Positions 1-6,725 of a stretch of 7,072 bases of DNA are shown in pieces; the first letter of the stretch is position 1; the number at the start of each line of letters is the position of its first letter. The position numbers and the translations under genes were made by a program. The notes below the pieces were generated by a model. That model was given only the letters and a program-made list of their open reading frames with translations. It was not told the DNA's origin and did not search any database. Source of the stretch: Spirochaetales bacterium (GTDB lineage: Bacteria > Spirochaetota > Spirochaetia > Sphaerochaetales > Sphaerochaetaceae); assembly GCA_012519125.1 (NCBI GenBank), contig JAAYQY010000425.1:1-7072 (forward strand), in the 5' to 3' direction.

Positions 1-384
1 GGCTACGCCTCCACCGAAATCAAGAAACGACTCAAGAGCGCACAGATAGCACCGCACATCATCCGGCGTGCGGCCATCGCCAGCTATGAGCTGGAGATGA
101 ACTTGGTGGTGCACTCAGAGGGTGGGGAGTTGATCGCAGAGTACTCACCCCAGACCTTGCAGATTACGGCAAAGGACAGCGGACCGGGAATCCCCGACAT
201 CGAATCGGCGATGACTGCCGGCTGGTCCACCGCAAGCGAGTGGATCCGATCGCTTGGGTTCGGAGCAGGCATGGGCTTGCCCAATGTCAAATCAGTATCG
301 GATGATTTCACCATTGAAAGTGGTCGTAATGGAACCACTGTGGTGTGTACCATAGAGTTGCACCCAAACCATGAGGAGGAATAG
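1..384 (+). CDS. ATP-binding protein, HATPase_c / RsbW-like anti-sigma type (5' truncated)
   Basis: The reading frame is open from the first base, so the start codon lies outside the window; 127 residues are visible, probably all but the first 10-20. GHKL ATPase motifs are clear: an N-box (YELEMNLVVH, visible residues 29-38), the G1 box DSGPGIPD (59-66), the glycine-rich lid GFGAGMGLPNVK (86-97) and the closing GTTVV (111-115). There is no histidine phospho-acceptor or sensor domain, so this is a stand-alone ATPase of the RsbW/SpoIIAB type, which in known cases binds or phosphorylates a partner protein. It is followed after one base by a DRTGG gene and then a PHP gene, a trio found beside [FeFe]-hydrogenase and NuoE/NuoF-like genes in many anaerobes. 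A role in hydrogenase regulation or redox sensing is inferred from that context only. Family assignment is firm; partner and role are unknown. Confidence 0.85.
   Translation, partial: GYASTEIKKRLKSAQIAPHIIRRAAIASYELEMNLVVHSEGGELIAEYSPQTLQITAKDSGPGIPDIESAMTAGWSTASEWIRSLGFGAGMGLPNVKSVSDDFTIESGRNGTTVVCTIELHPNHEEE
374..379 (+). promoter_or_regulatory. Ribosome binding site fixing the DRTGG gene start
   Basis: A perfect AGGAGG sits six bases before the ATG at 386. An earlier in-frame ATG at 371 lies upstream of this site and has no Shine-Dalgarno of its own, so 386 is preferred. The site lies inside the last codons of the preceding ATPase gene, which suggests translational coupling. Confidence 0.75.
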
Positions 385-385
385 G

Positions 386-736
386 ATGGTTGTTCGTGAC
401 CTTGCAAACATACAGGGCTTTTCCCAGCAGTGCATCAGCGATGAGCAGTATGAGATTTCGGATGCCTATACAGGCGATTTGCTCAGCGATGTGATGGGCA
501 ATGCACCCTCTGACAGTGTCCTGATTACCATCCAGGCTCACAAAAATACCGTTGCAGTCGCCTCCTTGGCACAAATACGCGCTTTGGTGATCTGCAACAA
601 CCGCAGCATCCCGCCCGATATGCTGCAGGCTGCAAAAGAGGAAGAGATCGCCATCTTTACCACTGAGGACACGCAGTTCGAGGCCAGTTGCAAGATAGCC
701 AGCGCGTTGGGAAGGTTCGATGCAGGTCAAAATTGA
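386..736 (+). CDS. DRTGG domain-containing protein
   Basis: A 116-residue soluble protein matching a single stand-alone DRTGG domain. The diagnostic stretch is ISDAYTGDLLSDVMGNAPSD (residues 24-43), followed by an alternating strand/helix pattern (VLITIQAHKNTVAVASLA, then ALVICNN and IAIFTT). The DRTGG domain also occurs in phosphotransacetylases and in CBS-domain proteins, where it is thought to be a regulatory or ligand-binding module; no catalytic residues are evident here. The start at 386 is chosen for its AGGAGG six bases upstream. The gene begins one base after the ATPase stop and its 3' end overlaps the PHP gene by 17 bases, so the three are almost certainly one transcript. Small proteins of this kind recur next to [FeFe]-hydrogenase operons in clostridia, Thermotogae and spirochaetes. 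The ligand is unknown. Confidence 0.82.
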   Translation: MVVRDLANIQGFSQQCISDEQYEISDAYTGDLLSDVMGNAPSDSVLITIQAHKNTVAVASLAQIRALVICNNRSIPPDMLQAAKEEEIAIFTTEDTQFEASCKIASALGRFDAGQN

Positions 737-1430
737 CTTGCACAACCACAGTTGCCTCTCGCCTTGCGGCAGTGACGACCTTACCCCAGCCTTGCTTGCC
801 GTAGAGGCAATGGAGCAAGGAATTCAGATCCTGGCTCTGACCGACCACAACTGTGGGAGAAACCTTCCCACGTTTGCCCAAGCGTGTGAGTTGTGCTCCA
901 TCCTCCCTCTCTTCGGAATGGAGATTACCACGGTGGAAGAAGTGCATGTGCTCACCCTCTTCAAGGATTTGGAGAACGCCATGGAGTTCGCTGCCTTTGT
1001 GGAGTTCCTCCTGCCGAAACGAAAGAACAACCCCAAGCTCTTCGGCAACCAATTGGTGGTGAATCTTGAAGGTGAAGTCATTGAGCAGGTGGACAAGCTG
1101 TTGATCAGCTCCAGTAATCTCTCCTTCTCTGATGTGGTGGAGGAGGCTTTGAGCCGGGATGCCTTGGTGATTCCGGCACATATAGATAGATTTGCGAACA
1201 GTGTACTGGCGAACCTTGGATTTTTGCCAGACCTCCCCTATTCGGCCTTGGAAGCTATCCATATTCCTGTCGATGCTGATACCAAGGGCTTGGCTGTACT
1301 CACCGGCTCTGATGCCCACTCACTGGATCAGGTGGGAAGACGCAGTTGTTATCTTGAAATGCCCACAATCACGTACGAGTCATTGAAAACCAGCTTGAAA
1401 CCCGAATTCGTCAGCTATCGTCACGTATAA
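720..1430 (+). CDS. PHP domain-containing metal-dependent phosphoesterase
   Basis: A 236-residue PHP-superfamily protein with the metal ligands in place: DLHNH (residues 6-10, H8 and H10), TDHN (41-44, D42 and H43), GMEIT (66-70, E68), EVHVL (H76), PAHIDR (152-157, H154) and GSDAH (196-200, D198 and H200). PHP enzymes use a two- or three-metal centre to hydrolyse phosphoesters; known relatives act on nucleotides or histidinol phosphate, but the substrate of this hydrogenase-linked subgroup is not known to me. The length fits a stand-alone PHP protein rather than a polymerase domain. The ATG at 720 has GGGAAGG four bases upstream and lies inside the DRTGG gene (17-base overlap), which implies coupled translation. 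It is the last gene of this operon; the next gene is convergent. Family confidence is high, function low. Confidence 0.87.
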   Translation: MQVKIDLHNHSCLSPCGSDDLTPALLAVEAMEQGIQILALTDHNCGRNLPTFAQACELCSILPLFGMEITTVEEVHVLTLFKDLENAMEFAAFVEFLLPKRKNNPKLFGNQLVVNLEGEVIEQVDKLLISSSNLSFSDVVEEALSRDALVIPAHIDRFANSVLANLGFLPDLPYSALEAIHIPVDADTKGLAVLTGSDAHSLDQVGRRSCYLEMPTITYESLKTSLKPEFVSYRHV

Positions 1431-1455
1431 AAGATGAGGCCACCCGAAGGTGGCC
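1425..1455 (-). terminator. UUCG-loop terminator between convergent genes
   Basis: GGCCACC (1438-1444) and GGTGGCC (1449-1455) form a perfect 7-bp GC-rich stem with a four-base loop. Read on the minus strand the loop is UUCG closed by C-G, the very stable cUUCGg tetraloop, and the stem is followed by TCATCTTTTAT, a short U-rich tract. It therefore fits best as the terminator of the minus-strand BI-1 gene, which ends at 1462. On the plus strand the loop is CGAA and no T-run follows, so termination of the PHP transcript there is probably weaker. Confidence 0.65.
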
Positions 1456-1461
1456 CGATCG

Positions 1462-2172
1462 TCAGCGGTTGTTCGACCGACCGAATATCCGAAGCAGATA
1501 CAGAAACAGATTCAAGAAGTCCAAGTAAAGGGAGAGGGCTCCGATGATGCTCAGCTTCGTGAAAGCCTCCTCATCGATGGAAGAGCCGTACTCCTGGTTC
1601 ATCCGGATGATCTTCTGCGTGTCATAGGCGGTGAGGCCCAAGAAGATACCTACCCCAATGAAACTGATCAGGTAATCGAGACCGGAAGAACGGAAGAACA
1701 AGTTGATCAGGCTTGCACCGATCAAACCCCACAAACCCATCACCAGATACGAGCCCATGCGATTGAGATCCCGCTTGGTGGTCATGGCATACAAGCTCAT
1801 GCCACCGAACATCAGGGCGGTAGTAAAGAACGTCTTGTAGATGACCACCCCGGCGTACACTGCGAAAATGGTACTGAGCATGATCCCGTTGAGTGCCGAA
1901 TAGGCAAGGAAGGCGATGATGGCACTCATCTGGCTCATCCTATTCAGTCGAGCAGAGAGGTAGAAGACCAAGGCAAACTGGCCGATCACGACCAAAAAGA
2001 AACCCATGGTATTGCCGACAATGGCCCGCAGCAACGAGGGGTTGCTTGCAATGAAAAAGGCGATGATGGCAGTCAGGCCAAGCCCGGCCGTCATCCACAG
2101 GTATACGTTCTTGAGTATGGTGCGCTCACGCACCGCTACATTCTGCAAAAATGAGGTGTTTCGTTCGTTCAT
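1462..2172 (-). CDS. Bax inhibitor-1 / YetJ-family membrane protein
   Basis: A 236-residue multi-pass inner-membrane protein with about seven hydrophobic segments, beginning at NVYLWMTAGLGLTAIIAFFI (residues 22-41). BI-1 family signatures are present: FTTALMFGGMSLYAMTTKRDL in the middle (116-136), GLTAYDTQKI (179-188) and GALSLYLDFLNLFLYLLRIF near the C terminus (211-230). The two aspartates D184 and D218 appear to match the di-aspartyl pair that makes Bacillus YetJ a pH-sensitive calcium leak channel; equating them is inference. The start at 2172 has AGGAGG (2181-2186) eight bases upstream; an upstream in-frame ATG at 2196 has no such site. The N-terminal MNERNTSF...VRERTILKNVY is normal for bacterial members. 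It lies 54 bases downstream of the MATE gene on the same strand, so the two may be co-transcribed. The physiological role in bacteria is unclear (calcium handling or membrane protein quality control). Confidence 0.9.
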   Translation of the reverse strand: MNERNTSFLQNVAVRERTILKNVYLWMTAGLGLTAIIAFFIASNPSLLRAIVGNTMGFFLVVIGQFALVFYLSARLNRMSQMSAIIAFLAYSALNGIMLSTIFAVYAGVVIYKTFFTTALMFGGMSLYAMTTKRDLNRMGSYLVMGLWGLIGASLINLFFRSSGLDYLISFIGVGIFLGLTAYDTQKIIRMNQEYGSSIDEEAFTKLSIIGALSLYLDFLNLFLYLLRIFGRSNNR

Positions 2173-2180
2173 ACAGCTAG

Positions 2181-2186
2181 CCTCCT
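2181..2186 (-). promoter_or_regulatory. Ribosome binding site fixing the BI-1 gene start
   Basis: On the minus strand a perfect AGGAGG lies eight bases before the ATG at 2172. It is downstream of the alternative ATG at 2196, which argues that the first eight residues of the longest frame (MIAQEASC) are not translated. Confidence 0.75.
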
Positions 2187-2191
2187 GAGCT

Positions 2192-2200
2192 ATCATACCA
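2192..2200 (-). promoter_or_regulatory. Possible extended -10 promoter of the BI-1 gene
   Basis: The minus strand reads TGGTATGAT, an extended -10 element (TGn plus TATGAT, 5 of 6 to consensus). No good -35 sits at 16-18 bases; TTGCTT (2217-2222) is at 19, and TTGACG inside the MATE 3' end is too far. A start about seven bases downstream falls near 2185, giving a leader of about 13 bases that begins at the ribosome binding site. This would let the BI-1 gene be expressed independently of the MATE gene. Confidence 0.35.
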
Positions 2201-2226
2201 TAATTTCATCAAAGTAAAGCAAAACG

Positions 2227-3579
2227 TCAAGGCTCATCCATCCAACGACGATTTGAGAACCAGATCCAACGAACCAATGCATCTGCAGCATCACCGATAA
2301 GGTAGGCTGTCCAGAGCCAAGGAAGCGGAAGAAGAAACAGGGAGGCGACCACAAGCGCATAGGGGACTTGGACCAGCCAACCTGAGATGAGTGAGGAGTA
2401 GAGGATGGGTCTGGTGTGTCCTGAACCATAAAAGACGGAACCCAGTCCGCTTGAAACAGCCAAGCAGAGGAGACACAAGGCGTAGATGCGCACCAAGAAG
2501 GCTGCATCGCTGGTCGGGACTGTGCCCCCAAGGAAAAGACTGAGCAAGGGCGAGGGAAAAAGCAGCAACACAAGCACAAGCGGCAGCGAGAATATCAGAC
2601 CATTGAGTATGGACAGATATGCAACCTGTTGGGCTTCTGCAAACTGCTTCGAACCAAGACGCTGGCCAACCAGTATCCCAGAACCCATGCTCAGTCCATT
2701 CGATGGCATGCCGCAAAACTGATAGATGCGATTTGCAATGCCAAGCGTGGCGATGGCAACGGTCCCATACTGGGCTACAAGCTTGAGGAAAATGAATGTC
2801 ACCAATGAACGAAGCAGCATATGCAAACCACTGGGCAAACCGATGGTCAGCAACCGTTTGTCCAGTTCCTTATCCAGATGAAAGATATTCTTGAAACGGA
2901 TGGAAAGGGGCGCTTTGCCCCCGAGTAGGTAGGCAAACCCAACCAGGAAAGCCACCAGGTAGGAGATGCAGGTTGCAAGAGCTGAGCCGAACATGCCCCA
3001 GCCCAAGCCCCTGATGGAGGTGTACGGGACCACCGAAAACATGAAAAGCGGATCGAGTATCATATTCAGGACGGCAGTTGCCAAAAGCAGCTTCATTGGG
3101 GTCTTCGCATCCCCGGTACTTCTGAGAATGGTATTGACCGTATAGGAGGAGAAAAAGATTGGGATGAAGGCCGACCTGAGGTAGCCATAGTGCAAGCCAT
3201 AGGATATGACCTTCGCATCGGTGGTATACATGCGGTAGAAATACGGCAAACAGAGCATGAGGATCAACGCACCGAGGCTGCCCAGCAGAGCTTTGAATGC
3301 AAAGGTCTGCTCCCCTATGGTTCGGGTTTTCTCCACTTCTCCGGCTCCCCAGCTACGGCTGAGCATGGAGACACTGCTTGTGCCAACTATCTCATTGAGA
3401 ATCTCCAGTGCCCAGAACAGGGTAAGGTAAATGGTGATTGCAGCAACCGCTTCCTTGTCCAGCATCCCGATCCAAAACATATCCACCACATCATAGAGTG
3501 CAGTGAAGAGCATCCCATACATGGTAGGGAGGCTCAGCTGTCTGATTTGCTTGTTCATGGCACGGGTGGCACGCTGCAT
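2227..3579 (-). CDS. MATE family efflux transporter
   Basis: A 450-residue integral membrane protein of the multidrug and toxic compound extrusion family, normal in length (about 450) with two six-helix MatE repeats. Family landmarks include an N-terminal LPTMYGMLFTALYDVVDMFW (residues 17-36), RSWGAGEVEKTRTIGEQTF (75-93), LRSTGDAKTPM (152-162), LNMILDPLFMF (171-181), the pattern GMFGSALATCISYLVAF (195-211) and the second-repeat GLPSGLHMLLRS (247-258). Known members export cationic drugs, metabolites or peptides using Na+ or H+ gradients; the substrate cannot be read from sequence. Start choice is uncertain: the ATG at 3579 and one at 3558 (MNKQIRQLS) are both in frame, and neither has a Shine-Dalgarno. 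A promoter places the transcript start almost on the 3579 ATG, so initiation is either leaderless at 3579 or uses a roughly 21-base leader to 3558. Divergent from the lipoprotein-rarA operon; 54 bases upstream of the BI-1 gene. Confidence 0.92.
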   Translation of the reverse strand: MQRATRAMNKQIRQLSLPTMYGMLFTALYDVVDMFWIGMLDKEAVAAITIYLTLFWALEILNEIVGTSSVSMLSRSWGAGEVEKTRTIGEQTFAFKALLGSLGALILMLCLPYFYRMYTTDAKVISYGLHYGYLRSAFIPIFFSSYTVNTILRSTGDAKTPMKLLLATAVLNMILDPLFMFSVVPYTSIRGLGWGMFGSALATCISYLVAFLVGFAYLLGGKAPLSIRFKNIFHLDKELDKRLLTIGLPSGLHMLLRSLVTFIFLKLVAQYGTVAIATLGIANRIYQFCGMPSNGLSMGSGILVGQRLGSKQFAEAQQVAYLSILNGLIFSLPLVLVLLLFPSPLLSLFLGGTVPTSDAAFLVRIYALCLLCLAVSSGLGSVFYGSGHTRPILYSSLISGWLVQVPYALVVASLFLLPLPWLWTAYLIGDAADALVRWIWFSNRRWMDEP

Positions 3580-3585
3580 TCTGCG

Positions 3586-3614
3586 ATTGTACTGAGGCCG
3601 GTTCGACTATGCAA
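3586..3614 (-). promoter_or_regulatory. Sigma-70-type promoter of the MATE gene
   Basis: On the minus strand, TTGCAT (3609-3614) and TACAAT (3586-3591) are separated by exactly 17 bases, each matching consensus well. Only six bases (CGCAGA) separate the -10 from the ATG at 3579, so the predicted transcript begins at or next to the start codon. It overlaps the divergent promoter region of the lipoprotein gene. Confidence 0.6.
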
Positions 3615-3627
3615 GATGGGTTGCTGA

Positions 3628-3636
3628 TGGTATAGT
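3628..3636 (+). promoter_or_regulatory. Extended -10 promoter of the lipoprotein-rarA operon
   Basis: TGGTATAGT is an extended -10 element (TGn then TATAGT, 5 of 6 to consensus). No convincing -35 lies 16-18 bases upstream, as often seen with extended -10 promoters. Seven bases separate it from the ATG at 3644, so the RNA would start at or one base before the start codon. It stands back to back with the MATE promoter at 3586-3614. Confidence 0.5.
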
Positions 3637-3643
3637 TGAGCAC

Positions 3644-4333
3644 ATGAAATGCCTGCCTTTTCTCCTGCTTTTCCTGCTTCTGACTGGATGCAGCACAGTC
3701 CAAGGGCCAACGACAGCCGATGCAGTTTCTGCTTCGTTTGCCTTGGAAGAAGTGCTCAAGCTTTCCAGTCAGTCCGTTGATGCAAACCTCTTTGCTACCA
3801 CGCCCCTCCCTTCCCTTCTTCCCCCGGAGGCCAGCGAGTTCTCCATGATGGTTCAGATACCACTGTTCCTCGATCATCTCACCGTATGGCAGGAGCAAGT
3901 GAGAACGGCATTTCGGCAAGTAGTGGTGGCAATCCCCTCCTTGGTGGAAACCAATGCACCGCTTATCATCTGGGATGATCCAGACCAAATCATCCTTCAG
4001 GGAAACCGAAGCGCTACCGATACATTCATCAGACAGCAGGGCGAAGCATTGGATGCGGTGGTTCGCAAACTTCTCTTTGAGGCCCTTCAGCAAAGCGAAA
4101 TCACCTGGGCTCTCATCCTCGACCGCTATGACATTTGGAGAAAAGGAACTGCACTTTGGGGACGGGAGGAGCTGAAGCCAGTGAATGTCCAACCGTTTGC
4201 CCACCTGCATGCGCTCTTTGTCTCCCAGTACCTTGCCCAACTTGGCTTGCTGGAAGAACAGCTGAGGACCACCCCGGTTCCCAAGGGAAGCGGATCGTTT
4301 CTTGAAGTCTTCCAGAAGGAGGCCAGGCTATGA
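3644..4333 (+). CDS. DUF4197-like lipoprotein
   Basis: A 229-residue protein with a short lipoprotein signal peptide: basic start MK, hydrophobic core LPFLLLFLL and lipobox LLTGC with Cys16 as the lipidated residue. Ser17 follows, with no inner-membrane retention aspartate. The mature part is largely helical. Several blocks resemble my recollection of the DUF4197 family in order and spacing: VQIPLFLDHLTVWQEQVRTAF (residues 70-90), VVVAIPSLVETNAPLI (93-108), IILQGNRSATDTFIRQQ (116-132), HLHALFVSQYLAQLGLLEEQLRTTP (187-211) and a final FLEVFQKE. The family has no established function that I know of. The start is fixed by the signal peptide, yet there is no Shine-Dalgarno, and a -10 box lies only seven bases upstream, suggesting leaderless translation. 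The stop overlaps the rarA start (ATGA), so the two are one operon. Lipoprotein call is strong; DUF4197 membership is moderate and needs a profile search. Confidence 0.8.
   Translation: MKCLPFLLLFLLLTGCSTVQGPTTADAVSASFALEEVLKLSSQSVDANLFATTPLPSLLPPEASEFSMMVQIPLFLDHLTVWQEQVRTAFRQVVVAIPSLVETNAPLIIWDDPDQIILQGNRSATDTFIRQQGEALDAVVRKLLFEALQQSEITWALILDRYDIWRKGTALWGREELKPVNVQPFAHLHALFVSQYLAQLGLLEEQLRTTPVPKGSGSFLEVFQKEARL
4316..4322 (+). promoter_or_regulatory. Ribosome binding site of the rarA fusion gene
   Basis: AAGGAGG lies seven bases before the ATG at 4330, within the last codons of the lipoprotein gene. Together with the ATGA stop/start overlap it indicates coupled translation, and it contrasts with the lack of any Shine-Dalgarno before the lipoprotein gene. 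Confidence 0.75.
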
Positions 4334-6588
4334 ACCTTTTCAGTGTCGCCAGCGAAGCTGACCAACAGAAAAACCAACCGCTTGCCTACCGCATGCGACC
4401 ACGCACCCTCGATGAGTATATCGGCCAGGATGCCATCATCGGCGAAGGAAGGCTTCTCAGGCGTTCCATCCAAGCCGACCAACTCTCCTCGGTCATTTTC
4501 TACGGTCCGCCGGGGACAGGGAAAACCACTCTCGCCCGTGTCATTGCCAACACCACAAAACGACACTTCTCCACGCTCAATGCAGTGCTCTCCGGGGTGA
4601 AAGAACTGCGCTATGAAATCGATGAGGCACGCCAGCGTCTGGAACTGTACAACCGTGGCACCATTCTCTTTGTGGATGAAGTGCATCGGTGGAACAAGAG
4701 CCAGCAGGATGCCCTGCTGCCTTGGGTCGAAAATGGAACGGTCATCCTCATCGGTGCCACAACCGAAAATCCTTACTTTGAGGTAAATGCAGCTCTGGTG
4801 AGCAGATCGCGGATATTCCAGCTGAAAAGCCTGGAAAGTGATGACCTCATGGCAATTGCCAAACAAGCACTTGCTGACAAAGAACGTGGATACGGACTGT
4901 ATGAGGTGAGCTTTGAGGAAGGGGCTTTGGAGCATCTGGTCTCTGTTGCCAACGGCGATGCACGCAGTCTGCTCAACGCTTTGCAGCTGGCTGTGGAGAC
5001 CTCGGTCACCCACTTCCCTCCGCCTCACGGAACCCAAATCTCCATAACCAAGGATGCCGCGGAGCAGTCCATCCAGCAGAAAGCGGTGCTGTATGACAAG
5101 GAGGGAGACTACCACTTCGATGTCATCAGCGCCTTCATCAAAAGTATTCGTGGCAGTGATCCTGACGCCACCCTCTACTGGCTTGCCCGCATGGTGAATG
5201 CAGGAGAGGATCCCAAATTCATCTTCCGCAGGATGCTCATCAGCGCCTGTGAGGATGTCGGGCTTGCCGATCCACAGGCAATAGTGGTGGTGCAAGCCGA
5301 CGCCCAGGCGTTCGAGCGGATTGGTTTTCCCGAAGGCCGTTTCCATCTCACCCATGCAGCCCTCTACCTTGCCACCACCGAAAAGAGCAACTCCACCCTC
5401 GCCTTTTTCGATGCGCTCAAGGGGGTGGAACAACAAGCACAGGATGAGGTTCCCAACCATCTGAGGGATGGGAATCGGGATGCAAAGGGATTTGGCCATG
5501 GGCAGGGATACCTCTACCCTCATGCCTATCAGGACCACTGGGTTGCCCAGCAATATCTTCCTTCCTCGTTGCAAGGAAAGGTCTTTTATGAACCGAGTGA
5601 CCAGGGATATGAGAAAAGTATCAAGGACAAAGTGCAGCGCCACCGGGAAGAACAGCTTGAGAGTGTGGAAACCGATGCCTTTGTGGAAAATCTCTCCTAC
5701 TCTCCTGGTGATAAGGATCGCCAGCGATGGATCAGCCGTACGGTGAGCGAACGGGGTAAGTTGCTGCAAACCTTGCGAAAGACTCTCTTTGAGGGCTTGA
5801 CCATCAGGCGAAGTGACCGGGTACTGGTCTGTAATGCAGGTCATGGGCTTTTGTTGTGGGAAGCCTTCCGCAATACTCCCGAAGGCCTCGTGGTTGCCCA
5901 AGTCCGTACAGCAGACCAACGGGACCACATCAACCACTATGCCCAATCCCTTTCTGAGCTTGACCGCCCGGTAGTCCATTGCAATCCACTGGACAAGGTA
6001 CTTGATGCGTTGAGTGATCAACTGCGGTTTGAGGTCATCATGGGACGCAATCTCTTCTCCCGTGCAAAAGAAGAAGAGCAGCTCCTTCTCAAGCTGAAAA
6101 CACGTCTTTCCCCAGAGGGCTCGATGCATTTTGCTGAAAGTGTGCCGTCCCTTGGTTCAAGGCTGTCAGATTTTGTTTCTGAGGATCTCCAGCAACTGCT
6201 TCGCAAGGCAGAAAGCACACTCTATGGAGATCCTGCCAATCCCCTTACCAACTGGACAGCAAAGGATCTGCTAGGGCTCTTTGAACAAGCTGGTTTTGCC
6301 ACAACTTCGCATGAAATGGACCTTGAGGAGAGCCGCAGCATGGCCGAGGGTGATATCCGTCGGTATCTCGATGCCAGCTACCTGCCAGCTTTTGCTTCCC
6401 AAGCAGTTGAGGTCGATGCCAAGAAACTTGAACATGAGCTCATCACCCAGCTTGCTGGCCGCAGTCTTGCCTGGAAGCATCACTTGCTCTTCGTACATTC
6501 CTTTGCCAAAGCGCTGCCCAAGCAACAGCCTGGCAAGGAGGATGATACCTTCAGCAAAGTAAAAAAGAAGGTGCATTCCGCCAAGTGA
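4330..6588 (+). CDS. rarA: RarA/MgsA AAA+ ATPase fused to a methyltransferase-like C-terminal domain
   Basis: The first ~440 of 752 residues are a complete RarA (MgsA/WRNIP1) clamp-loader-like ATPase that acts at stalled replication forks. Visible are [14 protein letters not shown] (20-33), Walker [10 protein letters not shown] (59-67, K65), Walker [11 protein letters not shown] (112-121, D116 and E117), sensor 1 GATTENP (142-148), an SRSR arginine-finger candidate (158-161), sensor 2 GDAR (209-212), and the tetramerisation/MgsA C-terminal region through [20 protein letters not shown] (267-286) to GYLYPHAY (393-400). E. coli RarA stops near 447 residues. The extra ~300 residues have a Rossmann-like start, [16 protein letters not shown] (496-511), and [12 protein letters not shown] (567-578), reminiscent of class I SAM-dependent methyltransferases, plus a lysine-rich tail. 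The glycine motif is degenerate, so enzymatic activity is doubtful. NCBI has a family named as a RarA/unknown-domain fusion (PRK13341, from memory). Coupled to the upstream lipoprotein gene by an ATGA overlap. Confidence 0.93.
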   Translation: MNLFSVASEADQQKNQPLAYRMRPRTLDEYIGQDAIIGEGRLLRRSIQADQLSSVIFYGPPGTGKTTLARVIANTTKRHFSTLNAVLSGVKELRYEIDEARQRLELYNRGTILFVDEVHRWNKSQQDALLPWVENGTVILIGATTENPYFEVNAALVSRSRIFQLKSLESDDLMAIAKQALADKERGYGLYEVSFEEGALEHLVSVANGDARSLLNALQLAVETSVTHFPPPHGTQISITKDAAEQSIQQKAVLYDKEGDYHFDVISAFIKSIRGSDPDATLYWLARMVNAGEDPKFIFRRMLISACEDVGLADPQAIVVVQADAQAFERIGFPEGRFHLTHAALYLATTEKSNSTLAFFDALKGVEQQAQDEVPNHLRDGNRDAKGFGHGQGYLYPHAYQDHWVAQQYLPSSLQGKVFYEPSDQGYEKSIKDKVQRHREEQLESVETDAFVENLSYSPGDKDRQRWISRTVSERGKLLQTLRKTLFEGLTIRRSDRVLVCNAGHGLLLWEAFRNTPEGLVVAQVRTADQRDHINHYAQSLSELDRPVVHCNPLDKVLDALSDQLRFEVIMGRNLFSRAKEEEQLLLKLKTRLSPEGSMHFAESVPSLGSRLSDFVSEDLQQLLRKAESTLYGDPANPLTNWTAKDLLGLFEQAGFATTSHEMDLEESRSMAEGDIRRYLDASYLPAFASQAVEVDAKKLEHELITQLAGRSLAWKHHLLFVHSFAKALPKQQPGKEDDTFSKVKKKVHSAK

Positions 6589-6618
6589 TTGCAGGCAAAA
6601 CACTTGTTCTGTCAGACC

Positions 6619-6637
6619 CAAAAATTTGGAATTTTTG
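6619..6637 (+). terminator. AT-rich hairpin after rarA (weak terminator candidate)
   Basis: CAAAAATT (6619-6626) and AATTTTTG (6630-6637) are perfect inverted repeats around a TGG loop, 30 bases after the rarA stop and before the tRNA promoter. The T-run is inside the 3' arm rather than after a GC-rich stem, so it is not a textbook Rho-independent terminator. No other candidate separates rarA from the tRNA operon. Confidence 0.3.
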
Positions 6638-6648
6638 CAGGAGGGTTG

Positions 6649-6677
6649 TTGACAAAGGAATGCGTTTAGGGCATAGT
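6649..6677 (+). promoter_or_regulatory. Promoter of the tRNA operon
   Basis: A perfect TTGACA -35 (6649-6654) is followed after exactly 17 bases by CATAGT (6672-6677, 4 of 6 to the -10 consensus). Transcription would start near 6684, about 40 bases before tRNA-His. No other plausible promoter precedes the tRNA genes, and the spacing between them is short enough for a single precursor. Confidence 0.65.
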
Positions 6678-6725
6678 ATGCAACGTTGAAACGCACTGGT
6701 GATGAACCACTGCTTCAGCTGCCAT

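Noticed and set aside
371..736. Longer form of the DRTGG protein starting at 371 (MRRNRMVV)
   Set aside because: The ATG at 371 is upstream of the AGGAGG, its extra codons are the ribosome binding site itself, and it would overlap the ATPase gene by 14 bases. The ATG at 386 is correctly spaced.
1450..2154. A 234-codon plus-strand frame opposite the BI-1 gene
   Set aside because: The opposite strand encodes a clear BI-1 membrane protein. This frame translates to a highly charged, low-complexity product (many His, Gln, Glu, Asp), the typical mirror of hydrophobic codons, and starts inside the terminator hairpin.
4126..6129. A 667-codon open frame on the minus strand, antisense to most of rarA
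   Set aside because: It lies wholly opposite strongly conserved RarA coding sequence, its translation shows no recognisable domain and is rich in Cys/His/Gly as expected of a reverse-frame shadow, and no ribosome site precedes it. It also runs into the lipoprotein gene's antisense strand.
6660..6689. A tiny frame (MRLGHSMQR) preceded by AGGAGGG, as a possible leader peptide
   Set aside because: It sits between and within the -35/-10 elements of the tRNA promoter, is only nine codons long, and nothing downstream is protein-coding.
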